Assembly (NCBI RefSeq): GCF_037042905.1
Contig: NC_087249.1
Span: forward strand, 10,970,001 to 11,034,000
Source: Lytechinus pictus
Taxonomy: Eukaryota > Echinodermata > Echinoidea > Temnopleuroida > Toxopneustidae
Direction: 5' to 3'
DNA: 64,000 nucleotides
Notes under the pieces: model-generated
Databases searched by the model: none
What the model saw: the letters and a program-made list of their open reading frames with translations, nothing else
Told to the model about the DNA's origin: nothing
Shown here: positions 62,801 to 64,000 of the stretch, one piece after another
Layout of the letters: each line of letters opens with the position of its first letter
Numbering within the stretch: position 1 is the first letter of the stretch
Position numbers and translations under genes: made by a program

Positions 62801-64000
62801 ATGAAGGAGAGCTGCTCTAGATTAATCACATTTTATTATTTAAAAAGTATTATTCCGAGCACAGTACTAGTGAGTGTTACATGAAGAACATTTTTTTCAT
62901 GATATTGGAATTATTACAAACGATCTCCACTCTTTAAAGTTCCCTCTTTTTTTCTTTTTCTATTGCAGATTAACTGACAAGACGGGTACATACAGGCGTA
63001 GCTTTATGTTTCGGGATGAATTTATGGACAATAAAGTCAGGCAAATTACTTATCTCTTATTACAGTTATGTTTTGTTATATACATGTAGATCTTAATTAT
63101 TTCTTGATGTAAACACCAAATGGAGGGCAATTACATGTGTTATTATTTCTTTTCTTGTCTGAAGTTTGATTGATAGAGAATTGTGATTCATTTAAATTTG
63201 TTGCAGATCATTACTTGTATTTTCTTATTATTTTCATGGAAAAAAGTTAAATAAGCCCTCGCCATATGATTAGCCCTTTTATCAGTAAATACCTACACTC
63301 TTAAAAATGTTTGGCAACATACTGTCCACACAACAATTGGTTAAAACTTTATCCAATTCTGGGTAGTTTTAAACCAATAATGTGTGCATTGGGTGAAAAC
63401 TACACAGTATTGGTTGAGAACTACCCAGAGTTGGATAAATTTTTTAACCAACTGTTGTGTGGTCAGTATGTTGCCCAACATTTTAAGAGTGTATACATTT
63501 ACATATATATATAGTTTCTGTGTTAAGGCAATAGAAATTAGTAATTTAATTTTTTCACGGTGGGCTCCCTTTTAATAGATGAAATGTAAGTTGCCCCCAC
63601 ATAGAATTTTGATTTATTATAGAGAGAGAATGAGAGAGAAAGAGAGTAAGAAATGCTTACCGAGACAGTACAACGCAGGTGTTCCAAAGTTTGGTAATTT
63701 CATGAGGCATACAGAAGATATGACTATTCTCATATACCATCCTTTATTTACCTATATTATGTACATGTATGTATATAACATACTGACAATTTTTTGTAAT
63801 ATACAGTTTACTGCAATGGACATGCATGATATATTGAATCGGTATTCAATTTCATAACACATTAAAAGCATGAGAAACATTTGCGAAATTGTAGGGATCG
63901 ATTCAAGGACATATGATTTTTGCTCAATTTTGTGTATTTTCCTCTCGTAGTATCTGAAGGGGAATATGAGAAGGTGTTTAATGTAACCCTACCTGAAAGC
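5698..64000 (+). CDS. A2M / thioester-containing protein superfamily gene, 22 exons, 3' truncated by window edge
   Basis: Coding segments: 5698-5810, 16539-16728, 17194-17368, 29693-29745, 34373-34559, 35027-35111, 40876-40981, 41496-41622, 42630-42739, 43379-43549, 44600-44830, 45310-45544, 49321-49544, 49978-50127, 52040-52219, 52967-53048, 53858-54038, 54822-55053, 55214-55358, 56145-56248, 58355-58409, 63951-64000. All introns are GT-AG and all phases agree, giving 1062 codons without a stop. Family hallmarks in order: signal peptide; YLIIAPKVFVAESVET (MG1); ETDKPVYKPGQ (MG2); EYVLPKFEV; RYTYGQPVRG (MG3); SLCAVGVVDRSVHIL (MG6); DMGLLFITN; SYFPETWLWDL (MG7 start); VPDTVTEW; LRAFQPFF and PYSVVRGE. 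Family members are secreted or GPI-linked protease traps or complement-like opsonins. The thioester, usually a few tens of residues after the LPES motif seen at the right edge, is outside the window, so A2M, CD109 and C3-like subtypes cannot be firmly separated. At 1062 residues before the thioester the protein is somewhat longer than human A2M or CD109, partly because of the exon 12 insertion. Confidence 0.93.
6163..6186. repeat. Poly-G tract
   Basis: About 23 consecutive G at the start of a degenerate repeat. A second run of about 16 G lies at 6471-6486. Such tracts are often mis-sized in assemblies and can form G-quadruplexes. Confidence 0.8.
6560..6982. mobile_element. MITE B, copy 1 (intron 1)
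   Basis: Left end ttaaagggaaagttcaccct and right end agggtgaactttccctttaa are exact inverted repeats, about 23 bp, both closing on TTAA. Interior is AT-rich with no coding potential. The second copy is at 10261. Confidence 0.88.
7000..10260. other. Intron 1, no further gene recognised
   Basis: AT-rich intronic sequence. A long minus-strand open frame (7462-8118) has biased composition and no recognisable motif; I regard it as spurious. A G-run lies at 9664-9682. Two imperfect copies of a ctaccagctgtg...ttgtcatgtct block lie at 9706 and 9851. Confidence 0.5.
10261..10761. mobile_element. MITE B, copy 2 (intron 1)
   Basis: Starts ttaaagtgggagttcaccct and ends aagggtgaacttccccttta, inverted repeats related to the 6560 copy but diverged. 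Shares the internal agcagaaaag and ttcaccaatattttt blocks. Non-autonomous. Confidence 0.82.
11735..11960. repeat. Degenerate MITE D fragment
   Basis: The stretch from aggtgtattcagatttcag, through a tgggaaatct...gtgaaag...ataatattcc segment, aligns with the interior of the element at 18094-18740. The right end is not evident. Confidence 0.5.
13192..13306. repeat. Inverted repeat around AAGGCCTCGCGA in a CpG-rich patch
   Basis: aaggcctcgcga (from about 13194) is repeated inverted as tcgcgaggcctt (to about 13306), about 90 bp apart. The surrounding 12980-13310 stretch has many CpG dinucleotides compared with the rest of intron 1. It probably derives from a foldback element. Confidence 0.55.
13685..14086. 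mobile_element. MITE E, copy 1 (intron 1)
   Basis: About 402 bp, starting ttaaagctaaatgacag and ending ggaatttacctttaa. The terminal 12 bp are inverted repeats with one mismatch, closed by TTAA. Nearly identical to 33796-34198 along its full length. No transposase. Confidence 0.85.
14100..16040. other. Intron 1, nothing recognised
   Basis: AT-rich intronic DNA without clear repeats, conserved ORFs or RNA genes that I can support. Confidence 0.5.
16048..16175 (-). repeat. SINE fragment (minus strand)
   Basis: Matches the middle of the minus-strand SINE at 38939-39170 (gtacccattcacctcacc, ttcttgctgaaggaaa...). The tRNA-like head is missing. Confidence 0.65.
16539..16728 (+). CDS. Exon 2: MG1 domain
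   Basis: The acceptor ttttttttaaag precedes the exon; frame is continued from exon 1 (GA+C = Asp). It encodes residues 38-101, beginning FDTGYLIIAPKVFVAESVET, which matches the first macroglobulin domain of A2M, CD109 and TEPs. Two N-glycosylation sequons (NMT, NFT) are visible. It ends in phase 0 before gtatag. Confidence 0.92.
16838..17182. repeat. TCTTA/TCATC-type degenerate microsatellite filling intron 2
   Basis: Runs of tcttatctta and tcatcttat make up most of the 465-bp intron. They give a very long pyrimidine-rich tract in front of the exon 3 acceptor. Confidence 0.85.
17194..17368 (+). CDS. Exon 3: end of MG1, start of MG2
   Basis: Preceded by gcattcttgtag. Encodes residues 102-159, ending with the hallmark FIETDKPVYKPGQTG. 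That motif marks the start of MG2 across the superfamily. The donor is gtcagt, phase 1. The following intron is 12.3 kb. Confidence 0.95.
17613..17741. mobile_element. Short foldback element
   Basis: cccattgcataaaacttttg...actctggca at the left is repeated inverted at the right (tgccagagtt...caaagttttttatgcaacggg), giving arms of about 38 bp around a short AT-rich centre. Confidence 0.75.
18094..18740. mobile_element. MITE D, copy 1 (intron 3), with nested element
   Basis: Begins aggcgtattcagaccacc and ends gaatacgcct, an inverted terminal repeat. Interior blocks match 22634-23249. A second foldback (about 18131-18290, gcgtttcatgaaatga ... gatgaaatgc) of the MITE G type is inserted within it. 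Confidence 0.75.
19651..20600. repeat. Six-copy tandem repeat (about 154 bp) in a GTCTCGCC-ended element
   Basis: Starts gtctcgcccaccagaggtga. The block ctgcatgttatgctgcag recurs near 19796, 19950, 20039, 20194, 20350 and 20503, with period 153-156 bp and one 89-bp deletion copy. Three units carry AGGTCAAAGGTCA. At 20774 follows a gtctcatctgcatagcagag end like that of the 36796 element, so the region is chimeric. Confidence 0.8.
22003..22336. mobile_element. hAT-like MITE with 8-bp target duplication
   Basis: agggtgctacataa at the left and ttatgtagtaccct at the right are inverted repeats with one mismatch; with flanking bases the ends read CAGGG/CCCTG. The 8 bp GGCGCAGC flank it exactly on both sides (21995-22002 and 22337-22344). 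Interior repeats of ttgcccga/gggcaag and a perfect palindrome at 22114-22160. Size 334 bp, no transposase. An 8-bp duplication with CAGGG ends is typical of hAT elements. Confidence 0.88.
22114..22160. repeat. Perfect 18-bp inverted repeat
   Basis: atgaccaaaattagggtc (22114-22131) is exactly complementary to 22143-22160, with an 11-nt loop, in the centre of the hAT-like MITE. Confidence 0.95.
22634..23249. mobile_element. MITE D, copy 2 (intron 3)
   Basis: Begins aggcgtatttggaccgact and ends agtcagtctgaatatgcct, an inverted repeat. Length about 616 bp, close to the 18094 copy. No coding content. Confidence 0.75.
23840..24461. mobile_element. MITE A, copy 2 (intron 3)
   Basis: Ends ttaaaggtcaagtccacccc and tggggtggacttgtccttta(a) are inverted repeats; the arms stay complementary for about 130 bp (the ggatgtaaaataagaaagtt / aactttcttattttacatcc block is exact). 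The second, inner pair of blocks around actatttcttttgtatttta is also inverted. Non-autonomous, TTAA at both ends. Confidence 0.9.
24470..28090. other. Intron 3, no gene recognised
   Basis: Apart from the fragment at 26525 and C/G-rich homopolymers near 27658-27710, I see only AT-rich intronic sequence. The 99-codon frame at 25784 has no recognisable motif. Confidence 0.5.
26525..26880. repeat. Single-ended MITE-like fragment
   Basis: Begins ttaaagggatggtctgggct and shares the interior ...gctgaaaatttcgtgac...aaatagcaaagtta block with family A. I could not find a matching right end. Confidence 0.4.
28097..28709. mobile_element. MITE A, copy 3 (intron 3)
   Basis: Degenerate left end (aagttcaagtcttcctc) and good right end (cgtggacttgtcctttaa). 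The interior is collinear with the 23840 copy. Confidence 0.88.
28940..29040 (+). repeat. tRNA-derived SINE head fragment
   Basis: ttggtggtagagtgcttg resembles a pol III A box and gtgggttggatctc a B box about 40 nt later. It is not a foldable tRNA gene. A separate foldback with atacacatgtg ends follows (29041-29452). Confidence 0.5.
29041..29452. mobile_element. Foldback element with GATACACATGTG ends
   Basis: ctgatacacatgtgtcgggttt at the left has a diverged inverted counterpart at about 29430-29452 (gtccatgtgtattacc). Several gatgccggctt/gccgcc blocks are repeated inside. Loosely defined. Confidence 0.4.
29693..29745 (+). CDS. Exon 4: short MG2 exon
   Basis: A 53-nt exon after ttacctcttcag, with donor gtaagt. 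With the G carried over it reads VKFRILNINQDLKPDITP, the MG2 strand that follows the TDKPVYKPGQ motif in A2M and CD109. Its size and phase (1 to 0) fit the neighbours. It is too short to be found by ORF length, but the motif and splice sites are clear. Confidence 0.92.
29774..30216 (+). repeat. tRNA-derived SINE, full length (intron 4)
   Basis: The head carries an A box (ttggctcagtcggtaaag) and a B box (gtgggtttgagtct). A 350-bp body without ORF follows, ending in ggcgctatacaaatg and a short ATC repeat tail. The structure is that of a pol III SINE. MITE A copy 4 begins directly after its tail. Confidence 0.8.
30219..30821. mobile_element. MITE A, copy 4 (intron 4)
   Basis: Left end gggcaagtccaccccaag, right end ggctggacttgacctttaa. 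The order of interior blocks is the same as in the other copies, with the central part in the opposite sense relative to copies 2 and 3, as expected for a near-palindromic element. Confidence 0.87.
31275..31883. mobile_element. MITE A, copy 5 (intron 4)
   Basis: Ends ttaaaggtgaagtccaccct and tgtgtggacttgtcctttaa. Full-length, with exact ggatgtaaaataagaaagtt block. Four full copies lie within 8.1 kb across introns 3 and 4. Confidence 0.9.
32980..33415. repeat. Interior of MITE O (diverged copy)
   Basis: Collinear blocks with 47138-47594 (ctgaaagagt.attct, gactgcttg.aga, cagtaaac.., tgacaagttatata). Terminal repeats are not clear in this copy. Confidence 0.6.
33796..34198. mobile_element. MITE E, copy 2 (intron 4)
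   Basis: About 403 bp, more than 95 percent like 13685-14086 by eye. Same ttaaagctaaat/atttacctttaa ends. It lies 175 bp before exon 5. Confidence 0.85.
34373..34559 (+). CDS. Exon 5: MG2
   Basis: Acceptor tttctgtttcag. Encodes residues 178-239, starting VSKIWIESPSGVRMQQW and ending TTRTFEVDEY. The pattern of a xxGxxxxQW strand, a GTWSI strand and then FEVDEY is typical of MG2. Phase 1 end; the split Val codon joins exon 6. The open frame continues past the donor to 34792 but that part loses family similarity. Confidence 0.93.
35027..35111 (+). CDS. Exon 6: start of MG3
   Basis: Acceptor taccttgtag. Across the junction the reading is EYVLPKFEVIITPP, the highly conserved MG2/MG3 boundary. 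It ends TRVKVCGR with a phase-2 split codon. Contains a NAT sequon. Donor gtaaga. Confidence 0.93.
35112..36790. other. Intron 6, first part, no gene recognised
   Basis: AT-rich intronic sequence. A short G/C-rich patch (36340-36475) reading ttggcggcggaagcc ... cttccgccgcc is an inverted repeat and likely a small foldback element. Confidence 0.5.
36796..37720. mobile_element. TIR element with internal tandem repeats carrying DR1 motifs
   Basis: Starts gtctcacctgcatagcagag and ends gatgcaggtgagac, an inverted terminal repeat of 13 bp. The body is about five diverged units of 150-195 bp, each with a catgaaacttgg..ataa, a cactgaacatcctg and an aaggtcaaaggtcat block. The unit block AGGTCAAAGGTCA occurs four times (about 37000, 37193, 37356 and 37518). 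No transposase ORF. Confidence 0.85.
37750..38190. repeat. Repeat built of spaced TTTGGTCTAAT motifs, inverted in its right half
   Basis: tttggtctaa-type motifs (tggtctacaccc, tttggtctaatcc, tttggtctaattg...) recur at roughly 20-bp spacing up to about 37900. In 38040-38190 the complement (ttagaccaagtg, agaccggctgac) appears. This makes a diffuse, imperfect foldback. Confidence 0.6.
38223..38262. repeat. Solo end of MITE C type
   Basis: cagtgcgtcccagaataaag resembles the terminal sequence of the 3662-4468 element. No partner end nearby. Confidence 0.5.
38939..39170 (-). repeat. tRNA-derived SINE (minus strand, intron 6)
   Basis: On the minus strand it reads gtcgtggtctagtggctacg (A box) and catgggttcgaatccaagc (B box), then a body shared with 52697-52945 and 16048-16175, ending in a gctggggtaatattaataat tail. 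The head is very tRNA-like but the downstream body shows a SINE. Confidence 0.8.
39352..39905. mobile_element. MITE G interrupted by a second foldback (MITE H), with a long flanking duplication
   Basis: Outer ends gtgtttcatgaaa and tttcatgaaattctcc are inverted. Inside, 39448-39801 is a separate foldback (ccgtctgcacctgcccgag / ctcaggctggtgcagcacc). The roughly 65 bp before it (agtgattttcactgacaaat...gttagatttacaat) are repeated directly after it with about three differences, far longer than a normal target duplication. Confidence 0.7.
40646..40875. repeat. Microsatellites before exon 7
   Basis: TTA/TAG runs at 40697-40730 and (TTA)n at 40849-40870, directly next to the exon 7 acceptor, which is itself attactattag. 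Confidence 0.8.
40876..40981 (+). CDS. Exon 7: MG3
   Basis: Acceptor attactattag, right after a TTA microsatellite. The split codon AG+A gives RYTYGQPVRGSFEARITV, matching the KYTYGKPVKG motif of the family. Ends TITRRED before gtaaga, phase 0. Confidence 0.92.
41385..41475. repeat. MITE G fragment (intron 7)
   Basis: Carries cagtgattttcatggacta and the gagccaatcagatgcaa core found in the 39352 and 62618 elements. Confidence 0.6.
41496..41622 (+). CDS. Exon 8: MG3 end
   Basis: Acceptor ttaaatctttccag. Encodes DTGPSGCSEFPIDLGRLEL onward, to DYTETSTG (residues 304-345 plus split Gly). This corresponds to the last strands of MG3, where family members carry a ...VTE..TG pattern. Contains the sequon NST. 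Donor gtaaat, phase 1. Confidence 0.88.
41680..41718. repeat. 12-bp perfect inverted repeat
   Basis: ccaatggtaact at 41680-41691 and agttaccattgg at 41707-41718, loop 15 nt. Part of a dispersed ggtaactaccat sequence that also occurs near 53120. Confidence 0.7.
42630..42739 (+). CDS. Exon 9: MG4 start
   Basis: Acceptor ctcatgacaag is weak in pyrimidines, but the frame fits (G+GT) and the protein reads ...LKLQFDSPNIFKPGVPYYGK, the typical MG4 opening with an F-K-P-G-x-P-Y-x-G-K motif. Residues 346-382. Donor gtagtt, phase 0. Confidence 0.9.
42755..42960. repeat. TTTGGTCTAAT-type repeat (intron 9)
   Basis: Spaced tttgtctatt / tttggttttac / tttgttctaat motifs in the same style as 37750-38190. 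Begins about 15 bp after the exon 9 donor. Confidence 0.5.
43379..43549 (+). CDS. Exon 10: MG4
   Basis: Acceptor ctcttgttttcaaag. Encodes residues 383-439, starting IFVTHPDGSPAAGKLISL, with sequons NLT and NIT. Phase 0 at both ends. The last about 50 nt plus the donor gtaagtccc recur three times in tandem in the next intron (43742-43948). Confidence 0.92.
43742..43948 (+). repeat. Three 69-bp tandem copies of the exon 10 end with its 5' splice site
   Basis: Units 43742-43810, 43811-43879 and 43880-43948 each start with a donor-like gtaagt/gtaaat and end with the exon 10 sequence ...accagtctcaatctttat. Donor-like sites follow at 43811, 43880 and 43949. Units are 69 bp, a multiple of three, and in the exon 10 frame the first and third are open while the second has a stop (tcaatgtaa). 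Nearly identical to each other. Confidence 0.92.
44600..44830 (+). CDS. Exon 11: MG4/MG5
   Basis: Acceptor tttctttttatcag. Residues 440-516, beginning AHAPGFNIPPPETYGRQHVY and ending NPRFKFV. The SGSFLQI and TLRIDF strands align with the start of MG5 in A2M. The exon is clearly GC-richer than the surrounding introns. Phase 0, donor gtaagt. Confidence 0.92.
44990..45195. repeat. MITE I, left half (intron 11)
   Basis: cccgtattctgaagtcgggttt followed by ggtttaactatggatagcca matches the left end of 55382-55662. The right end is absent. Confidence 0.6.
45310..45544 (+). CDS. Exon 12: MG5 strand followed by inserted furin-site/low-complexity loop
   Basis: Acceptor tggtttgttag. It starts VMSRGNIIATRFYRA, matching the FYYLIMAKGGIV-type strand of MG5 in A2M. 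It then breaks into KRPKRQAEGGS, an R-x-K-R furin-type site (R534-R537), followed by about 55 residues rich in Ser, Pro, Gly, Asp and Val. Four copies of a 12-bp coding repeat (45424-45471) encode DGSV/DGSE/DGSV/DGIP. The rest repeats short PS-x-x-PS units. Exon 13 resumes the MG5 fold, so this looks like an insertion between strands. It could be a flexible processed loop; its function is not known. Phase 1 end, donor gtatgt. Confidence 0.88.
45424..45471 (+). repeat. 12-bp coding minisatellite in exon 12
   Basis: Four units of GATGGTTCCGNN (the last diverged) translate as DGSV, DGSE, DGSV, DGIP. In-frame copy-number change would vary loop length without a frameshift. Confidence 0.9.
45640..45760. 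repeat. TTA/TAG microsatellite
   Basis: Runs of ttattatta followed by tagtagtag and agtagcagtag interruptions in intron 12. Confidence 0.9.
47138..47594. mobile_element. MITE O (intron 12)
   Basis: Left end atatgtgacctgccacc is inverted at the right as ggtggtaggtcacatat (one mismatch over 17 bp). Length about 457 bp. Interior matches 32980-33415. No ORF. Confidence 0.78.
47600..49300. other. Intron 12, right part, nothing recognised
   Basis: AT-rich intronic DNA with no clear terminal repeats, RNA gene or conserved ORF. Confidence 0.5.
49321..49544 (+). CDS. Exon 13: end of MG5
   Basis: Acceptor tttgtcactcag. Split codon G+TA. Residues 595-669, ending with ILAYYIRTDGEVVADSVAF, the conserved final MG5 strands (A2M: xLLxYxxxxxGxVxxDS). 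Donor gtaaga, phase 0. Confidence 0.94.
49978..50127 (+). CDS. Exon 14: MG6 core
   Basis: Acceptor ttactccctgcctgtag. Residues 670-719, including PGSLCAVGVVDRSVHILGG, the hallmark MG6 motif (A2M: SVCALRAVDQSVLLM). Phase 0 at both ends. The last about 50 nt, with the donor gtaaaa, seed the ten-copy 119-bp array that follows. Confidence 0.95.
50208..51398 (+). repeat. Ten-copy 119-bp tandem array seeded by the exon 14 end and its 5' splice site
   Basis: The marker tattctgggt occurs in exon 14 (50091) and then at 50221, 50340, 50459, 50578, 50697, 50816, 50935, 51054, 51173 and 51292, so the period is exactly 119 bp. Each unit has an exon-derived part (ccatattctgggtggtgata, then cagctcaag), a donor-like gtaaa, and intron sequence with cctgatatatcctgatcatt. 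The last unit keeps the full exon wording (gataatcagctcaaggcaga), unlike the middle ones. Confidence 0.95.
51600..52020. repeat. TTTGGTCTAAT-type foldback repeat (intron 14)
   Basis: aactggtctacacctggttt at the left and tagaccaagtgattattaac at the right, resembling 37750-38190. Confidence 0.45.
52040..52219 (+). CDS. Exon 15: MG6 region with second polybasic site
   Basis: Acceptor tctactgatatag. Residues 720-779, beginning IFASLNKYQLTSSGGYIDAS. Contains PLGRKKRGIFLPGYGS, where RKKR (757-760) fits a furin-type R-x-K/R-R consensus. Ends SSRAFK, phase 0. The segment lies between the MG6 VDRSV motif and the DMGLLFITN motif, a variable part of the family. Confidence 0.9.
52697..52945 (+). repeat. 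tRNA-derived SINE (intron 15)
   Basis: A box catggtctagtggttctg and B box gtgggttcgatcctag, then a body shared with the minus-strand copy at 38939, ending aaaggcggggtaataatag and an ATT tail. It ends about 20 bp before the exon 16 acceptor. Confidence 0.8.
52967..53048 (+). CDS. Exon 16: DMGLLFITN motif, start of bait-equivalent segment
   Basis: Acceptor catgttctttttag. Reads DMGLLFITNMDVETSPCVGV, then ends GSVARGSG with a split Gly/Ala codon (phase 1). The D-x-G-L-x-x-x-T-N motif directly precedes the bait region in A2M. Donor gtaaga. Confidence 0.92.
53391..53510. repeat. MITE G-type foldback (intron 16)
   Basis: ggggacatttcgtgaa at the left and gttgatgaaatccc at the right are loosely inverted; shares the gcatctgac...ctgagagcaaattg core of this family, reverse orientation. 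Confidence 0.5.
53858..54038 (+). CDS. Exon 17: bait-equivalent segment and FPETW motif
   Basis: Acceptor ctggtttttcag. Encodes residues 807-866, an acidic linker poor in Lys/Arg (only K824 before R850), then RIRSYFPETWLWDLRRTE, the conserved start of the A2M domain (PF00207 type). By position, residues of about 790-848 correspond to the bait region of A2M, which controls protease specificity. The exon with both splice sites is present a second time, inverted, at 58003-58232. Degenerate copies of its 3' end follow in intron 17. Donor gtaagt, phase 2. Confidence 0.94.
54125..54640 (+). repeat. Degenerate tandem copies of the exon 17 3' end (intron 17)
   Basis: The exon 17 end tccagaaacatggttg...gaaccgagtaagt (54003) recurs at 54291, 54425 and 54557 with a spacing of 132-134 bp, plus a partial gacagctccaagg copy at 54131. 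In the copies the donor has decayed (gaataagc, caagccaa), and the following intron part (aggctaaatatccttgatat) is repeated too. Confidence 0.85.
54822..55053 (+). CDS. Exon 18: A2M domain (MG7)
   Basis: Acceptor cctcaaatacag. Residues 867-944 contain VPDTVTEWIGSGFC, GVGVSPPTKLRAFQPFF and LPYSVVRGE, three of the strongest signatures of the A2M/CD109/C3 family. Ends FNYLTESLV. Phase 0, donor gtaaga. Confidence 0.96.
55214..55358 (+). CDS. Exon 19: MG7/CUB strands
   Basis: Acceptor gtatacaaacag. Intron 18 is only 160 bp. Residues 945-992: VEVSLELNEGFRMARKSR, a basic stretch RPRKK, a Cys (KVCVGG) and VEFRIQPRKLGNIALQG. The last part matches A2M and CD109 (xxxxIxPxxLGxIxxxxxA). Phase 1 end. Confidence 0.93.
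55382..55662. mobile_element. MITE I (intron 19)
   Basis: attctgaagtcgagttgaa at the left, cccaacttcagaatacggg at the right, inverted. The center includes ggtttaactattgatagcca. About 280 bp, no ORF. Confidence 0.75.
56145..56248 (+). CDS. Exon 20: strand before the AEG motif
   Basis: Acceptor gattatttttgcag. Split Ala codon. Residues 993-1027: ALGLSINDQDALCGNELV, then GARDSIYKELLVE. The G-x-x-D-x-x-x-K-x-L-x-V-E pattern precedes the PEG/AEG motif in the family. Phase 0, donor gtaact. Confidence 0.92.
56331..57371. mobile_element. Possible long foldback element (intron 20)
   Basis: gggtggtatt at the left (56334) and aataccaccc at the right (to 57369) are inverted, with nearby aattaaac / gtttaact also inverted. 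Contains a G-run, CpG-rich part (56930-57070) and inner ggtttaaccctat...gttaaccctatt repeats. Probably nested insertions. Confidence 0.45.
58003..58232 (-). pseudogene. Inverted 230-bp copy of exon 17 with both splice sites
   Basis: The reverse complement of 58003-58232 equals 53833-54062 at every base I compared: the acceptor tract, all 181 exon bases and the donor plus 24 intron bases. On the minus strand it is open and encodes the same bait-equivalent/FPETW peptide. In the sense transcript of the host gene it is only antisense intron sequence in intron 20, so it cannot be spliced in as it stands. Identity implies very recent origin, gene conversion or an assembly artefact. Confidence 0.95.
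58355..58409 (+). CDS. Exon 21: short AEG exon
   Basis: A 55-nt exon after ttcattgaaaccag, donor gtaaga. It reads AEGTEVDTTQNCYFCPEEG, continuing LLVE from exon 20 into the conserved LVE(P/A)EG motif. It carries a C-x-x-C not usual at this place. Phase 1 joins exon 22. The flanking pyrimidine tract is poor, but motif and frame support it. Confidence 0.85.
58410..58920. other. Intron 21, left part, nothing recognised
   Basis: AT-rich with no repeats or conserved ORF that I can support. Confidence 0.5.
58922..59193. repeat. GAT/GGTGAT microsatellite
   Basis: About 270 bp of gatgat with ggtgat and gaagat interruptions. It creates long artificial open frames on both strands, which I do not regard as genes. 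Confidence 0.97.
59330..59890. repeat. Minisatellite, about 20-bp unit (CCTTTATTCCTCAATATGTT)
   Basis: Roughly 25 degenerate units of cctttattcctcaatatgtt-like sequence. Variation is by substitution and small indels. The plus-strand ORFs across it are a result of the repeat. Confidence 0.9.
59900..62600. other. Intron 21, middle part, nothing recognised
   Basis: AT-rich intronic sequence. I see no terminal repeats, RNA gene or convincing extra exon. Confidence 0.5.
62618..62750. mobile_element. MITE G (intron 21)
   Basis: gggaacgtttcatgaaacaaat at the left and atttgtttcatgaaatgctccc at the right, inverted with few mismatches. Core gagccaatcagat. About 130 bp. Confidence 0.85.
63294..63493. 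mobile_element. Near-palindromic 200-bp MITE K
   Basis: tacactcttaaaaatgttt at the left and cattttaagagtgta at the right; arms continue through caacatactg(t)ccacacaacaattggttaaa and its inverse, and gggtagtttt...aactaccc. TA flanks both ends. No coding content. Confidence 0.88.
63951..64000 (+). CDS. Exon 22 (start only): lead-in to the thioester domain
   Basis: Acceptor tttcctctcgtag. G+TA gives VSEGEYEKVFNVTLPES, matching the strand with a L-P-x-x-V ending just before the thioester-containing domain. The exon continues past the window. Contains the sequon NVT. Confidence 0.88.

Noticed and set aside
62969..63040. Possible extra exon after ttctattgcag, reading LTDKTGTYRRSFMFRDEF
   Set aside because: It looks protein-like and has an acceptor, but only the phase-2 frame is open while exon 21 ends in phase 1; in the needed frame a stop comes at once. 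Exon 21 joins exon 22 cleanly without it.

Overview
This window is eukaryotic genomic DNA, AT-rich, with long introns full of short inverted-repeat transposons (MITEs), tRNA-derived SINEs and microsatellites. The repeat types and the style of the gene point to an invertebrate deuterostome, most likely an echinoderm and perhaps a sea urchin. That placement is inference from general appearance; no database search was possible.

The window holds one recognisable protein-coding gene, on the plus strand. It starts at an ATG at 5698 and runs off the right edge. It encodes a secreted member of the alpha-2-macroglobulin / thioester-containing protein superfamily (A2M, CD109, TEP, C3). I could chain 22 exons with matching splice phases into 1062 uninterrupted codons: signal peptide, the macroglobulin (MG) domains, the hypervariable bait-equivalent segment (exons 16-17), the FPETWLWDL block, the LRAFQPFF...PYSVVRGE block and the start of the segment leading to the thioester domain. 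The thioester itself (GCGEQ type), the rest of the CUB/TED region and the receptor-binding domain lie past position 64000.

Layout: 1-5400 is intergenic, with a truncated MITE, an 807-bp foldback element with CAGTGCGTCCCA ends and a compact 21-bp hairpin. A CCAAT/TATA-like promoter candidate sits at 5411-5460. Exon 1 (signal peptide) is followed by a 10.7-kb intron. Exons 2-3 (MG1 to start of MG2) lie at 16.5-17.4 kb, followed by a 12.3-kb intron dense in MITEs. Exons 4-6 lie at 29.7-35.1 kb, exons 7-12 at 40.9-45.5 kb, exons 13-20 at 49.3-56.2 kb and exons 21-22 at 58.4 kb and the right edge.

The most striking feature is how the gene copies pieces of its own exons. (a) A 230-bp copy of exon 17, identical as far as I can read and with both splice sites, lies inverted inside intron 20; exon 17 encodes the bait-equivalent segment. 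(b) In three introns (after exons 10, 14 and 17) the end of the preceding exon, with its 5' splice site, is tandemly repeated (3 x 69 bp, 10 x 119 bp, and about 3 degenerate copies of about 133 bp). (c) Exon 12 inserts an acidic Ser/Pro/Gly-rich loop, built on a 12-bp coding minisatellite and preceded by a furin-type RPKR site, inside what should be MG5. Together these suggest ongoing structural diversification of an immune protease-trap or complement-like gene. An assembly artefact must be excluded for the inverted copy.
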